From contig CAZEMM010000044.1 in assembly GCA_964513445.1 (NCBI GenBank), forward strand, positions 1-16,071: a DNA stretch of 16,071 nucleotides, in the 5' to 3' direction. This document shows, piece by piece, positions 1 to 7,147 of this stretch. A program made the position numbers and the translations under genes. The notes beneath the pieces were generated by a model. It saw nothing but the letters and a program-made list of their open reading frames with translations. It was not told where the DNA came from and did not search any database. Within the stretch, counting starts at the first letter, position 1; the number at the start of each line of letters is the position of its first letter. Source of the stretch: Butyricicoccus_A sp964513445. GTDB lineage: Bacteria > Bacillota > Clostridia > Oscillospirales > Butyricicoccaceae.

Positions 1-2038
1 TTTCCGTGCAGGTTGGCGCAACGGCATCATCGGTTACGATAACATGTCCCTGTGCCGTACCATTCAACGATACATCATTCGTAAACATCCGTACAGTATT
101 TCCGCAATTGGTATAGCTGTATACTGCTGCGCCGGTATAACTCGGGATGGACTGTGCCTCAGTTCCTTCCAATGTTTGGCGCCAGACAGGGTTCTCGGTC
201 TGTTGTTCTCCTCCGTTGAGTATCCATGTCGCTTCTCCGGTTGAAAGATCTTCCACGCGGGTCGCCACCCCAGACTGGCTGGCGCCGCTGATGTTTTTCA
301 GCGACCGATAACAGCACTGCTGCACACTGCCATCGTGATTGAAGCCGCAAATCGTCCCCAGATAATTCATTATACCGTCCCCTGTGAGCTGATCCAGCAT
401 CGAATAGCTGCTCAATATTGTCGAATTCGCTTCGTTGTCCCCACATAATCCACCGAGCCGCATCGTACAATTGCTGTCATCATAGCCATCGGCCACAACC
501 GAACCGCCGGCGCAGCAATACGAAATCGTGCCGCCCGCATTCTTGCCGGCAAGCAGTCCAACATCCATCTCCACCACGTCATCCTGTTCCGAAACGGACA
601 CAGATGCGTTTAAAAGCATCAGCCTTGTTATCGTTCCGCAGTTTACACCGACCAATCCCGTATATGCTGTATATCCCGTGACACACAGGCCGGATATGGC
701 ATGTCCGTTTCCGTCCAGAGTACCCTTAAAGGGATTCGCCTTCGTTCCCATCGGCTCCCATGCCGGTACGTTCTCCGGAATGGTGATATCCTGCTGCAGC
801 GCCGCGCAAAGCGTCGAATTTCCACTATTGATCTGCTGCGCCAGCCAATACAAATTGCCCGTGTTGGTCAACTGGTAGCTGCCATTTTCCAGCGCAGGCG
901 GCTGGGTATGTATGACGCCTTCTATTTCTCGGCAAAAGCCATCCGCATCAAACGAACACACATGCTCCGCCTGAACATTAAAATACTGTCCGTCCGCCCC
1001 GCAATATACAATCGGGTACGTATTGTCCAGAACCGGATAGGCATCCGTTCCAATGCTTTGCCGCCATACCACTGTTTCAGACGCAGCCGAACCATTCAGA
1101 AAGTACGCGGCCGCTCCGGATGCAAATTCCTCGCTTGTATATTGCTGAATGCCGGAATTGGCGATTCCCAAAGTGCCCTCCAGGCAACAGCAGGCTGTGA
1201 TTTGAACTGAGGCAGTTGAATTGCCGCAGATCGCGCCATAGGATTTCTTTGTGCTGCCCTGCACGGTTGTCGCACCGGTGTTATAGCACGCGCTGACCTG
1301 CGCCTCGCTTTTATCGATCATTTTGCCGACGATCCCGCCGGCGCAGGATAAAGCTCCTGTTGTCGCGTTATTCTGTGAAATATCGCCAAAATTCGCGCAA
1401 TACGAAATTTGAGATTCCTTACCATATCCGCAAATGCCGCCGGCCTGGCCGTCCTCCTGATCGCCGGCAATATTTGCCGCATTAATGCAGCGCGTAATGG
1501 TACACGAGACTGCACATCCGCAAATCCCTCCGGCTTGATAGGTTTGCTGCATGTACGCGTTTCCCGTTACGCTGCAATCTGAAATGGTACTCTCTTTTGC
1601 ATATCCGCAAATCGCGCCGGTGTCATCTCCCAGATTGCTTGGTGCAAACTGACAATCCACAACATGCACATCGCGTACAGACGCGCCGTTCATGTACCCA
1701 ATCAGGCCGACATGCTGCAAATTGCCCGTGTAGGTCAGGTTCCGAATGATATGCCCTGCGCCATCCAACTGACCGGCATATGAACAGGTTGAAGTGCCGG
1801 CCGGCGTCCAAGTCACGCCCGCCATATCAATATCCGCTGTCAGCTGCGCATTCAGCGCTGTATTCCCACTATTCACCTGCGCGGCGAACCACAACAAATC
1901 GTCCGCAGTCTGTAATTGATAATATCCCTCTGCGGATAGGCTGGGCGTTTCGACCGTTTCATCCGCCGCTGCTGATATCGGAAGCCATCCAGCCAGCACA
2001 CAAACGCTGAGCAGCAAAGCCTGCACCCGTTTTCCCAT
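1..2038 (-). CDS. Secreted GLUG-repeat surface protein, N-terminal 679 codons (3' end outside window)
   Basis: An open frame runs from ATG 2036-2038 off the left edge without a stop. The ATG follows a GGGGGAGG ribosome site about 8 bases upstream. Residues 1-25 form a signal peptide (K3-R4, hydrophobic core, likely cleavage after A23-A24-A25), so the product is exported. Two homologous modules start near residues 38 and 386: GYYQLQTADDLLWFA and GSYQLTNTGNLYWLA, each followed by Q-[VI]-NSGN, a D-I patch and G-[QT]-LDG-x-GH. Each ends with VWRQ near 325 and 618. Between them are glycine-rich repeats of about 30 residues (GGICG...I-S-x-C) typical of the GLUG family of bacterial surface proteins. 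No enzyme motif is visible. Cysteine is unusually common. The visible end (APTCTE) resembles the start of the small CxxC-type repeats seen in clostridial surface proteins; anchor or binding domains would lie beyond the window. Function is unknown; adhesin or surface-display is an inference. Confidence 0.85.
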   Translation of the reverse strand, partial: MGKRVQALLLSVCVLAGWLPISAAADETVETPSLSAEGYYQLQTADDLLWFAAQVNSGNTALNAQLTADIDMAGVTWTPAGTSTCSYAGQLDGAGHIIRNLTYTGNLQHVGLIGYMNGASVRDVHVVDCQFAPSNLGDDTGAICGYAKESTISDCSVTGNAYMQQTYQAGGICGCAVSCTITRCINAANIAGDQEDGQAGGICGYGKESQISYCANFGDISQNNATTGALSCAGGIVGKMIDKSEAQVSACYNTGATTVQGSTKKSYGAICGNSTASVQITACCCLEGTLGIANSGIQQYTSEEFASGAAAYFLNGSAASETVVWRQSIGTDAYPVLDNTYPIVYCGADGQYFNVQAEHVCSFDADGFCREIEGVIHTQPPALENGSYQLTNTGNLYWLAQQINSGNSTLCAALQQDITIPENVPAWEPMGTKANPFKGTLDGNGHAISGLCVTGYTAYTGLVGVNCGTITRLMLLNASVSVSEQDDVVEMDVGLLAGKNAGGTISYCCAGGSVVADGYDDSNCTMRLGGLCGDNEANSTILSSYSMLDQLTGDGIMNYLGTICGFNHDGSVQQCCYRSLKNISGASQSGVATRVEDLSTGEATWILNGGEQQTENPVWRQTLEGTEAQSIPSYTGAAVYSYTNCGNTVRMFTNDVSLNGTAQGHVIVTDDAVAPTCTE

Positions 2039-2149
2039 AAAAACAACCTCCCCCTTGTCTTATGCTGCGGATGATACCATCAGGCTGTGCTCCGTTTGCA
2101 TCAATTCGGCACGCCTTGTCACCCAATTTTTTATCTCTCATAAGCCAGC

Positions 2150-2190
2150 AAAAAAGCCCTGATATGCTTATAGTATAGCATATCCAAGGC
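2150..2190 (-). terminator. Terminator-like hairpin plus T6 in the leader of the surface-protein gene
   Basis: Read on the minus strand, GCCTT, a bulged G and GATATGCT pair with AGCATATC and AGGGC, directly followed by six T (2155-2150). This is the form of an intrinsic terminator, but it points toward the surface-protein start 112 bases away and no minus-strand gene lies immediately upstream. It may be an attenuator, or a chance structure around the promoter-like sequence within it. The two readings exclude each other for one transcript. Confidence 0.4.
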
Positions 2191-2200
2191 GTAATTGCAC
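2172..2200 (-). promoter_or_regulatory. Candidate extended -10 promoter for the surface-protein gene
   Basis: Minus strand: TGCTATACT (2180-2172) gives an extended -10 (TGn plus TATACT). The -35 at 17 bp spacing is poor (GTGCAA, 2200-2195). Transcription would start near 2165, leaving a leader of about 127 nt. The call rests on the -10 alone. A weaker alternative -10, CATAAT (2250-2245), lies upstream of the hairpin. Confidence 0.35.
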
Positions 2201-2292
2201 TTCATAATGGCTTTCGTTTCGACTTTTTTCGAGTATTCGGCTTCATTATGCAATCAACCTATAAAATAAAAACAAAAAAATTCAGAAAATAC

Positions 2293-2321
2293 TTGACGAA
2301 AAGGGAATGATTCGATATAAT
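2293..2321 (+). promoter_or_regulatory. Promoter of the tRNA-Ser gene
   Basis: TTGACG (2293-2298), a 17-bp spacer and a perfect TATAAT (2316-2321), with an A-rich stretch just upstream that could act as an UP element. Transcription should begin near 2328, about 34 nt before the mature tRNA 5' end. Confidence 0.85.
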
Positions 2322-2361
2322 AAAACACGTCGCCGAGAGATGCAGCAAAAAAACGACAGAT

Positions 2362-2452
2362 GGAGAGTTGGCTGAGTGGTCGAAGGCGCACGACTGGAAA
2401 TCGTGTGTGCGGTAATCCCGTACCCAGGGTTCAAATCCCTGACTCTCCGCCA
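2362..2452 (+). tRNA. tRNA-Ser (anticodon GGA), CCA encoded
   Basis: The 7-bp acceptor stem GGAGAGT (2362-2368) pairs with ACTCTCC (2442-2448), followed by discriminator G2449 and an encoded CCA (2450-2452). The anticodon stem CACGA/TCGTG (2389-2393, 2401-2405) encloses loop CTGGAAA with anticodon GGA at 2396-2398, which reads UCC and UCU serine codons. A long variable arm (class II, typical of Ser) precedes the T arm with GGTTCAAATCC. It is a single-gene unit with its own promoter and terminator. Confidence 0.97.
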
Positions 2453-2456
2453 GATG

Positions 2457-2496
2457 AAAGCCCTTGAATCAGAGTTGGTTCGAGGGCTTTTGTTTT
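2457..2496 (+). terminator. Intrinsic terminator of tRNA-Ser
   Basis: AAAGCCCTTGAA (2457-2468) pairs over 12 bp (one G-T pair) with TTCGAGGGCTTT (2479-2490), with a 10-nt loop and a following T-rich tract TGTTTT. It starts 4 bases after the CCA end. Confidence 0.9.
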
Positions 2497-2525
2497 GCAA
2501 AGCCTGCGTCATGCCCCTATTCTAT

Positions 2526-2554
2526 TTTACAAAGCGGCCTTAACGGTGTAAAAT
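2526..2554 (+). promoter_or_regulatory. Promoter of the DUF2971 gene
   Basis: TTTACA (2526-2531, 5 of 6 to consensus), a 17-bp spacer and TAAAAT (2549-2554, 5 of 6). The expected start is near 2561, giving a leader of about 30 nt that carries the GAGAGGAG ribosome site. This makes the downstream gene independent of the tRNA transcript. Confidence 0.75.
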
Positions 2555-2590
2555 AAAGACAGAACACTTTCTCAGAGAGGAGTAGTCCGC

Positions 2591-3556
2591 ATGATGCCAT
2601 CCACCAACCCGCCGCTTCCGGACGTTGTCTATCATTATTGCAGCGTGGAAACCTTTTATCATATTATTACCAATCATACGCTGCGTTTATCCGATATTGA
2701 AAAAAGTAACGATTTTATGGAGAAAAAGTGGGCGATCCGGCAGTGTCTCCTGCATATTGAACACAATCTCGACAATCCTGTCTATCCCTGCTCCCGTCAG
2801 CCGGCGCTTGCCGCCGCGCTTTTGAAGGAAATGAAACAGCAATTCCAGCAATACAACACGATGATCCTCGCATCCTGCTTTTCCTCACAGCGCGACCTGC
2901 TCAGCCAGTGGCGCGGCTATGGCGACAATGCGCATGGTGTATGTATCGGCGTGGATTCCGCCAGTGCGTTTGCCCCTGCCTTTCATCGCGCGCAGAGATA
3001 TCTCGGACTCAAGAGCGTGCAGGGACTTCCGCAGGGGCTGCTGTTCCACAATGTCAAATATACTACAAAGGAAATCGAACACACCTGCATGAAGCTGTTT
3101 TGCAGCTATATGAACTGGATGCCGCTTCGCACCTCTGTGGAGGAGGCGGCGTGTGAGCTGGTGCGCATCACTTATCCCGCTCTTCCGTTTTTCAAATCGC
3201 ACGCATTCAGCGAAGAGAAGGAATGGCGCTGTGTCTATTACCCGCAGCTGCCCGCGCCGCCATATGAAACGGAAACCTTTGATGAGCAGCGATTTCAGCA
3301 GCAGCTATCCGACCAGATGGTTGAATACCGGCTGGATGAATTTATTCTCCACCCGTTGGCGTACCGTCTGCGCCAATGCAATCTTGTGCCCTATCGCGAC
3401 GTCTCCTTCGATTCCTCGCGCACATCGTTTATCCGCAGCGTAACCATCGGCCCAAAATGTGAACTGGATCGCGAAACCGTTAAGGTTTTTCTGGAGCGCA
3501 GCCACATCCCCATCGACCTCAAGGACATCTACATGTCTGACGTATCCTATCGGTAA
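2591..3556 (+). CDS. DUF2971 family protein, function unassigned
   Basis: 321 residues. ATG 2591 follows GAGAGGAG with 8-9 nt spacing; a second ATG (2594) is a less well spaced option. The sequence fits the DUF2971 pattern: an N-terminal YHYCSVETFYHIITNHTLRL block (14-33) with SDIEKSND next, a central CFSSQRDLLSQWRGYGDN block (96-113) leading to GVCIGV, and a late EEKEWRCVYY block. No signal peptide or membrane segment is visible, so it is probably cytosolic. The conserved H/Y/R/E residues across the three blocks suggest an enzyme, but I know of no established activity for the family. It is monocistronic, with its own promoter and terminator, between tRNA-Ser and the convergent cysS gene. That isolation fits an accessory gene, but nothing in it identifies it as mobile or toxic. 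Confidence 0.85.
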   Translation: MMPSTNPPLPDVVYHYCSVETFYHIITNHTLRLSDIEKSNDFMEKKWAIRQCLLHIEHNLDNPVYPCSRQPALAAALLKEMKQQFQQYNTMILASCFSSQRDLLSQWRGYGDNAHGVCIGVDSASAFAPAFHRAQRYLGLKSVQGLPQGLLFHNVKYTTKEIEHTCMKLFCSYMNWMPLRTSVEEAACELVRITYPALPFFKSHAFSEEKEWRCVYYPQLPAPPYETETFDEQRFQQQLSDQMVEYRLDEFILHPLAYRLRQCNLVPYRDVSFDSSRTSFIRSVTIGPKCELDRETVKVFLERSHIPIDLKDIYMSDVSYR

Positions 3557-3569
3557 TTGCTCCTTTTCC

Positions 3570-3604
3570 GCAGCCCTGCTTGTACCATCAAGCGGGCTGC
3601 TTTT
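3570..3604 (+). terminator. Intrinsic terminator of the DUF2971 gene
   Basis: GCAGCCC, a bulged T and GCTTG (3570-3582) pair with CAAGC and GGGCTGC (3589-3600) around the loop TACCAT, followed by TTTT (3601-3604). It lies 13 bases after the stop codon. The minus-strand side lacks a T run, so it serves the plus strand only. Confidence 0.85.
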
Positions 3605-3641
3605 CAATTTGAGGCGGCTGTGTGCCTATGCCGCTCACGCG

Positions 3642-3688
3642 AAAACAGGGGCTGCAACGGATGGATTCCAATCCGGCAGTCCCTGTTT
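3642..3688 (-). terminator. Intrinsic terminator of the pgsA-cysS unit
   Basis: Minus strand: AAACAGGG then CTGC (3688-3676) pairs with GCAG and CCCTGTTTT (3655-3642), with one A-C mismatch and an inner CGGAT/ATCCG stem. The 3' arm ends in TTTT. It starts 17 bases after the cysS stop and stands head to head with the terminator of the convergent gene. Confidence 0.8.
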
Positions 3689-3705
3689 CTGTCATATTCG
3701 TGTTT

Positions 3706-5115
3706 TTATTCCGCGTAGCTCCACTGCGTGCCCTGACGCGTATCCTTGATGACAATGCCCTTTTCATGAAGCAGGTAATCACGAATGCGGTCCGCCTCAG
3801 CAAAATTCTTCGCTTTCTTTGCCGCGGTGCGCTGTGCAATCAACTCCTCAATCTCACTGTCGATCGTCTTTTTCTCCAGATGATCGACCAGACCGAGCAC
3901 ACCGCACAGCTCCATCATGCAGTCAAAGCATGCCTGTACAAACGCATGCGTGCAGGCTGGATCCTTGACCGCCGTGTTAATGTCGCGTACCAGCTCAAAA
4001 ATGGCTGCCAGCGCGTCCGCCGTGTTGAGATCGTCGTCCATCGCGTCGATAAACTTCTGACGGTGCGCATCATAGCCCTGTATGGTCTGCGCTTCCTGCT
4101 CTGTCATCACGTCACCCGTCTGATGGTCCAGCAGGAATTGCAGGTTCTCCGCAGCCGTATACAGACGCTGTAGTGAGCTTTTCGCCATCATCAGCGATTC
4201 CTCAGAATAATTGAGCGGGCTGCGGTACTGTGCTGACAGCATGAACATACGGATGGTCTCATAGCCGTATACCTGCGCCGCCTCGCGCACCATGAAGAAA
4301 TTGCCCTTGGATTTGGACATCTTTTCATTGTCGATTGTGAGGAAGCCGTTGTGCAGCCAATAGTTGGCAAACGTACAGCCGTTTGCGCATTCTGACTGTG
4401 CGATCTCATTTTCATGATGCGGGAAGATTAAATCCTTACCGCCGGAATGAATATCAATCGTCTTGCCGAGATACTTGTTGACCATCGCGGAGCATTCGAT
4501 ATGCCAGCCCGGGCGCCCCTGTCCCCACGGAGATTCCCAGCTCGGCTCGCCCGGCTTTGCAGCCTTCCAGACCGCAAAATCCATCGGGTCCTCCTTCAGC
4601 TCACCGACGCTGATGCGCGCGCCCGCCTGCAGCTCATCCAACGGCTGGTGCGACAGCTTCCCATATTCCGCAAAGCTCTTGGTGCGGAAATAGACATCTC
4701 CGTTTGCCGCAGGGTAAGCATGCCCATTGTCCACCAGGCGCTTGACGATATCGATGATTGCGTCCATCGTCTCGGTCGCGCGCGGGTGCACGGTCGCCGG
4801 ACGAATGCCCAGGCCCTTGGCGTCGACGAAATATTCCTTGATATAGCGGTCGGCAATGACGTCATAGGTGACGCCCTCTTCATTCGCCTTATTGATGACC
4901 TTATCGTCAATATCGGTAAAGTTCTGTACAAAATCCACCTGATAGCCGCGATACTCAAAATACCGGCGCAGCGTGTCAAAAATAATGAACGGGCGTGCGT
5001 TGCCGATATGGAAGTAGTTATAGACCGTCGGGCCGCAGGAATACATCTTGACCTTTCCCTGCTCAATCGGAACGAATTCTTCCTTCTGCCGAGTCATGGA
5101 ATTATATAATCTCAT
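3706..5115 (-). CDS. cysS: Cysteinyl-tRNA synthetase
   Basis: 469 residues, the usual length for this class I aminoacyl-tRNA synthetase, which charges tRNA-Cys with cysteine using ATP in the cytosol. The HIGH motif is HIGN (36-39) and the KMSKS loop is intact (265-269). The zinc ligands that select cysteine are visible at C27, C208, H233 and E237. Other family blocks are CGPTVYNY (27-34), FTDIDDK (66-72), GRPGWHIECSAM (200-211) and HSGGKDLIFPHHENE (223-237). I start at ATG 5115, where family homology begins, with GGGAGA about 9 bases upstream; the frame extends further upstream without homology. The C-terminal part carries the usual helical anticodon-binding region and ends at 3706. It is 19 bp downstream of pgsA and ends the operon at a terminator. 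No T-box leader precedes it. Confidence 0.97.
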   Translation of the reverse strand: MRLYNSMTRQKEEFVPIEQGKVKMYSCGPTVYNYFHIGNARPFIIFDTLRRYFEYRGYQVDFVQNFTDIDDKVINKANEEGVTYDVIADRYIKEYFVDAKGLGIRPATVHPRATETMDAIIDIVKRLVDNGHAYPAANGDVYFRTKSFAEYGKLSHQPLDELQAGARISVGELKEDPMDFAVWKAAKPGEPSWESPWGQGRPGWHIECSAMVNKYLGKTIDIHSGGKDLIFPHHENEIAQSECANGCTFANYWLHNGFLTIDNEKMSKSKGNFFMVREAAQVYGYETIRMFMLSAQYRSPLNYSEESLMMAKSSLQRLYTAAENLQFLLDHQTGDVMTEQEAQTIQGYDAHRQKFIDAMDDDLNTADALAAIFELVRDINTAVKDPACTHAFVQACFDCMMELCGVLGLVDHLEKKTIDSEIEELIAQRTAAKKAKNFAEADRIRDYLLHEKGIVIKDTRQGTQWSYAE

Positions 5116-5134
5116 ACGAATCAATCTCCCTTTT

Positions 5135-5704
5135 TCATTTCTTCGGCTTGGTCGCGCCCTCGGCAACCAAATCCCAGTTGCGATGCAGGTAATCATAGCC
5201 GGAATACAGCGTCATCAACGTCATAATCCAGCCTGCCGCAACAACTACAGTATGTACTGTGCCCTGCACCGTGCCGCCTGATGCGATGGCACACAGGAAA
5301 ATCACGATGACGCCACCGATCTGCACGCAGGTCTTTACCTTGCCCGACCATGCCGCCGCCATCGCAACGCCCTTCATCGCAGAAACCGTGCGCAGCGAGG
5401 TGATGATAAACTCGCGCGCCAGAATGATGAACACCATCACGCCGGACATCAGGCCGCGGTCGACAAATACCATCATCGCTGCACAAATCAGCAGCTTATC
5501 CGCAAGCGGGTCAACGAATTTGCCAAAATCCGTCACCTGATGGTATTTCCTCGCGACATAGCCGTCGAGAAAATCTGTGACGCTGCACAGGATAAACAGC
5601 ACCAGCGCGACAATATCGAATGTCGTGCCGCCGAGCACCGCAAAGACCAGAAAAATCGGGATCAGCGCAATGCGCGCCAATGTAATTTTATTGGCTAGTG
5701 TCAT
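5135..5704 (-). CDS. pgsA: CDP-diacylglycerol-glycerol-3-phosphate 3-phosphatidyltransferase
   Basis: 189 residues. It makes phosphatidylglycerolphosphate from CDP-diacylglycerol and glycerol-3-phosphate, the committed step of phosphatidylglycerol and cardiolipin synthesis at the membrane. The CDP-alcohol phosphotransferase signature is complete: D44, D47-G48, A51-R52, G61, D65 and D69 (DFLDGYVARKY... then DFGKFVDPLADK). Several hydrophobic segments (about 10-25, 30-43, 73-104 and 120-160) fit a polytopic membrane enzyme, and the N-terminal MTLANKITLARI is typical of PgsA. I start at ATG 5704, preceded by AAGGA at 7 nt; a longer in-frame extension would begin inside the leader hairpin and is unlikely. 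It is the first gene of a two-gene unit with cysS, driven by the promoter at 5763-5791. Confidence 0.96.
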   Translation of the reverse strand: MTLANKITLARIALIPIFLVFAVLGGTTFDIVALVLFILCSVTDFLDGYVARKYHQVTDFGKFVDPLADKLLICAAMMVFVDRGLMSGVMVFIILAREFIITSLRTVSAMKGVAMAAAWSGKVKTCVQIGGVIVIFLCAIASGGTVQGTVHTVVVAAGWIMTLMTLYSGYDYLHRNWDLVAEGATKPKK

Positions 5705-5739
5705 GAGTGAATCCTTCCTTACTGTATATGTCATATTCC

Positions 5740-5756
5740 GATGCGCGTCGCGCATC
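5740..5756 (-). other. Perfect stem-loop at the predicted mRNA 5' end of pgsA-cysS
   Basis: On the minus strand GATGCGC (5756-5750) pairs perfectly with GCGCATC (5746-5740) around a 3-nt loop, and no T run follows, so it is not a terminator. With the -10 box ending at 5763, transcription should begin at about 5757-5756, placing the hairpin at the very 5' end of the transcript. Such hairpins can protect mRNA from 5'-end-dependent decay; that role is an inference here. Confidence 0.65.
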
Positions 5757-5762
5757 TGTTTT

Positions 5763-5791
5763 ATTATACGTTGTCTCTGTCACGCTGTCAA
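5763..5791 (-). promoter_or_regulatory. Perfect-consensus housekeeping promoter for pgsA-cysS
   Basis: Minus strand: TTGACA (5791-5786), exactly 17 bp, then TATAAT (5768-5763). Both hexamers match the sigma-A/sigma-70 consensus fully. The -35 box overlaps the rimO stop codon (TGA at 5790-5788), so the promoter is compressed into the end of rimO. It separates pgsA-cysS transcriptionally from the upstream genes. Confidence 0.92.
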
Positions 5792-7128
5792 TCGGTATCT
5801 GTTTCCGCGCTGCCGATCAGCTCCGCGCCCTGTGCGCCGGTGATGCGCACCGGTACAAACTGCCCCTCCTCGATGGAAAACGCACTGTCAAACAGCACGC
5901 GTCCGTCAATATCCGGCGAATCGGCAAAGCTGCGCCCGACATACAGACCGGTCTCACCGTCCCAGCCCTCGCACAGCACCTGGGTGCGCTGGCCCTTCAT
6001 TCGGGCTGCGAATCGGTCAAGCACATCCGACTGCAATTCCTCCAAAATCATGCGGCGTTCATTTTTGACGTCCTCATCGATCTGGTCGGGCATTGCAGCC
6101 GCCTCGCTTCCCTCCTCCGGCGAATAACAAAAGACACCGGCGCGCTCAATGCTCATCTCGCGCATGAAGTCGCACAGCTCCTCAAATTCCGCATCGGTCT
6201 CGCCGGGCAGACCAACGATCAGGCTGGTGCGCAGGACAAGGCCGGGTATGCGCGCGCGCAGCTTTTCAAACAGGGCGCGCAGAAATGCCGCGTCGCCGCG
6301 TCTGTGCTGGCTGCGCAAAATGCGGTCGTTGACATGCTGAATCGGAATGTCCAGATATTTGACAATCTTCGGCTCGTCCGCAATCGTGTCGATCATTTCA
6401 TCGGTGATCTCATCCGGGTATAGATAATGCAGGCGTACCCATGTAAAGTCCAGCGCGCACAGCGCGCGCAGCAGCTCAGGCAGCGCACGTCTGTGGTACA
6501 AATCCGTGCCATAGCGCGTGATATCCTGTGCGACTACAATGATCTCCCGCACACCGGTCTCAGCAAGCGCACGAGCCTCCTCCAATATGTTCTCCATCGG
6601 GCGTGAGCGGAAACGCCCGCGCAGCGACGGGATGACACAATAGGCACAGCGATTGTCACAGCCCTCCGCAATCTTTAAATAGGCAAAATGCCGCGGCGTC
6701 AGCAGCAGCCGGTCGCCCTCCATTTCCGCCTCGTCAATACAGCCAAAATTGCGGTACGCAGTGCCGCGTGTCTGCATAACCGCCTGCACTGCCTCCACGA
6801 TATTGGTATAGCTTCCTGTTCCGAGCACCGCGTCGATCTCCGGCAGCTCCGCCATAATATCCTCTGGATACCGCTGGACCAGACAACCGGACACAATCAA
6901 TGCCTTGAGCGAACCGGTCTTTTTCAGCTCCGCCGTCTCCAATATCGTCGTGATGGCCTCCTGCTTTGCGGATTCAATAAAACCGCAGGTGTTGACGACC
7001 GCAACATCCGCATCCGCTGCATCATCCACGATTGCAATGCCTGCATCCTGTAGCTGCGCCAGCATGTGCTCGCTGTCCACGAGGTTTTTCGCACAGCCCA
7101 GTGAAATCATTGCCACTCGAATTGGCAT
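5788..7128 (-). CDS. rimO: Ribosomal protein S12 (Asp) methylthiotransferase, radical SAM
   Basis: 446 residues, normal for RimO, which methylthiolates a conserved aspartate of ribosomal protein S12 using two [4Fe-4S] clusters and S-adenosylmethionine. The N-terminal methylthiotransferase domain shows C12, C48 and C82 (SLGCAKNLVDSE, NTCGF, SGCLVQRYP). The radical SAM CxxxCxxC motif is C157, C161, C164 (EGCDNRCAYC). A C-terminal TRAM-like region runs from about residue 380. SLGCAKNLVDSE distinguishes RimO from the tRNA enzyme MiaB. ATG 7128 is used, with GGAGG 10 nt upstream; longer in-frame extensions run into recX and lack homology. It is 19 bp downstream of recX. Its stop codon is part of the -35 box of the next promoter. 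Confidence 0.96.
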   Translation of the reverse strand: MPIRVAMISLGCAKNLVDSEHMLAQLQDAGIAIVDDAADADVAVVNTCGFIESAKQEAITTILETAELKKTGSLKALIVSGCLVQRYPEDIMAELPEIDAVLGTGSYTNIVEAVQAVMQTRGTAYRNFGCIDEAEMEGDRLLLTPRHFAYLKIAEGCDNRCAYCVIPSLRGRFRSRPMENILEEARALAETGVREIIVVAQDITRYGTDLYHRRALPELLRALCALDFTWVRLHYLYPDEITDEMIDTIADEPKIVKYLDIPIQHVNDRILRSQHRRGDAAFLRALFEKLRARIPGLVLRTSLIVGLPGETDAEFEELCDFMREMSIERAGVFCYSPEEGSEAAAMPDQIDEDVKNERRMILEELQSDVLDRFAARMKGQRTQVLCEGWDGETGLYVGRSFADSPDIDGRVLFDSAFSIEEGQFVPVRITGAQGAELIGSAETDTD

Positions 7129-7147
7129 AAATACATTTCCTCCTACA

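Larger units (their letters stand above)
2039..2361. other. Non-coding divergent region between surface protein and tRNA-Ser
   Basis: This 323-base stretch has no convincing gene. It holds the leader of the minus-strand surface-protein gene (2039-2165), a strong hairpin at 2150-2190, an imperfect inverted repeat (CATAATG 2203-2209 with CATTATG 2244-2250, extended by ATTG 2194-2197 with CAAT 2251-2254), an A-rich tract at 2261-2280 and the plus-strand tRNA promoter at 2293-2321. Confidence 0.7.

Noticed and set aside
2282..2512. Minus-strand open frame encoding a peptide with RVRDLNPGYG across the tRNA
   Set aside because: It is the antisense of the tRNA-Ser gene; this kind of conserved hypothetical is a well-known annotation artefact of tRNA sequences.
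3570..3604. Bidirectional terminator serving both convergent genes
   Set aside because: The minus-strand side has GGAAAAGG rather than a T run after the stem, and cysS has its own hairpin at 3642-3688.
4447..5109. Plus-strand open frame opposite cysS
   Set aside because: It is the antisense shadow of cysS, whose HIGH, KMSKS and zinc-site residues are all intact.
5116..5134. T-box riboswitch before cysS
   Set aside because: Only 19 bp separate pgsA and cysS and the shared leader is about 52 nt, too short for a T-box.
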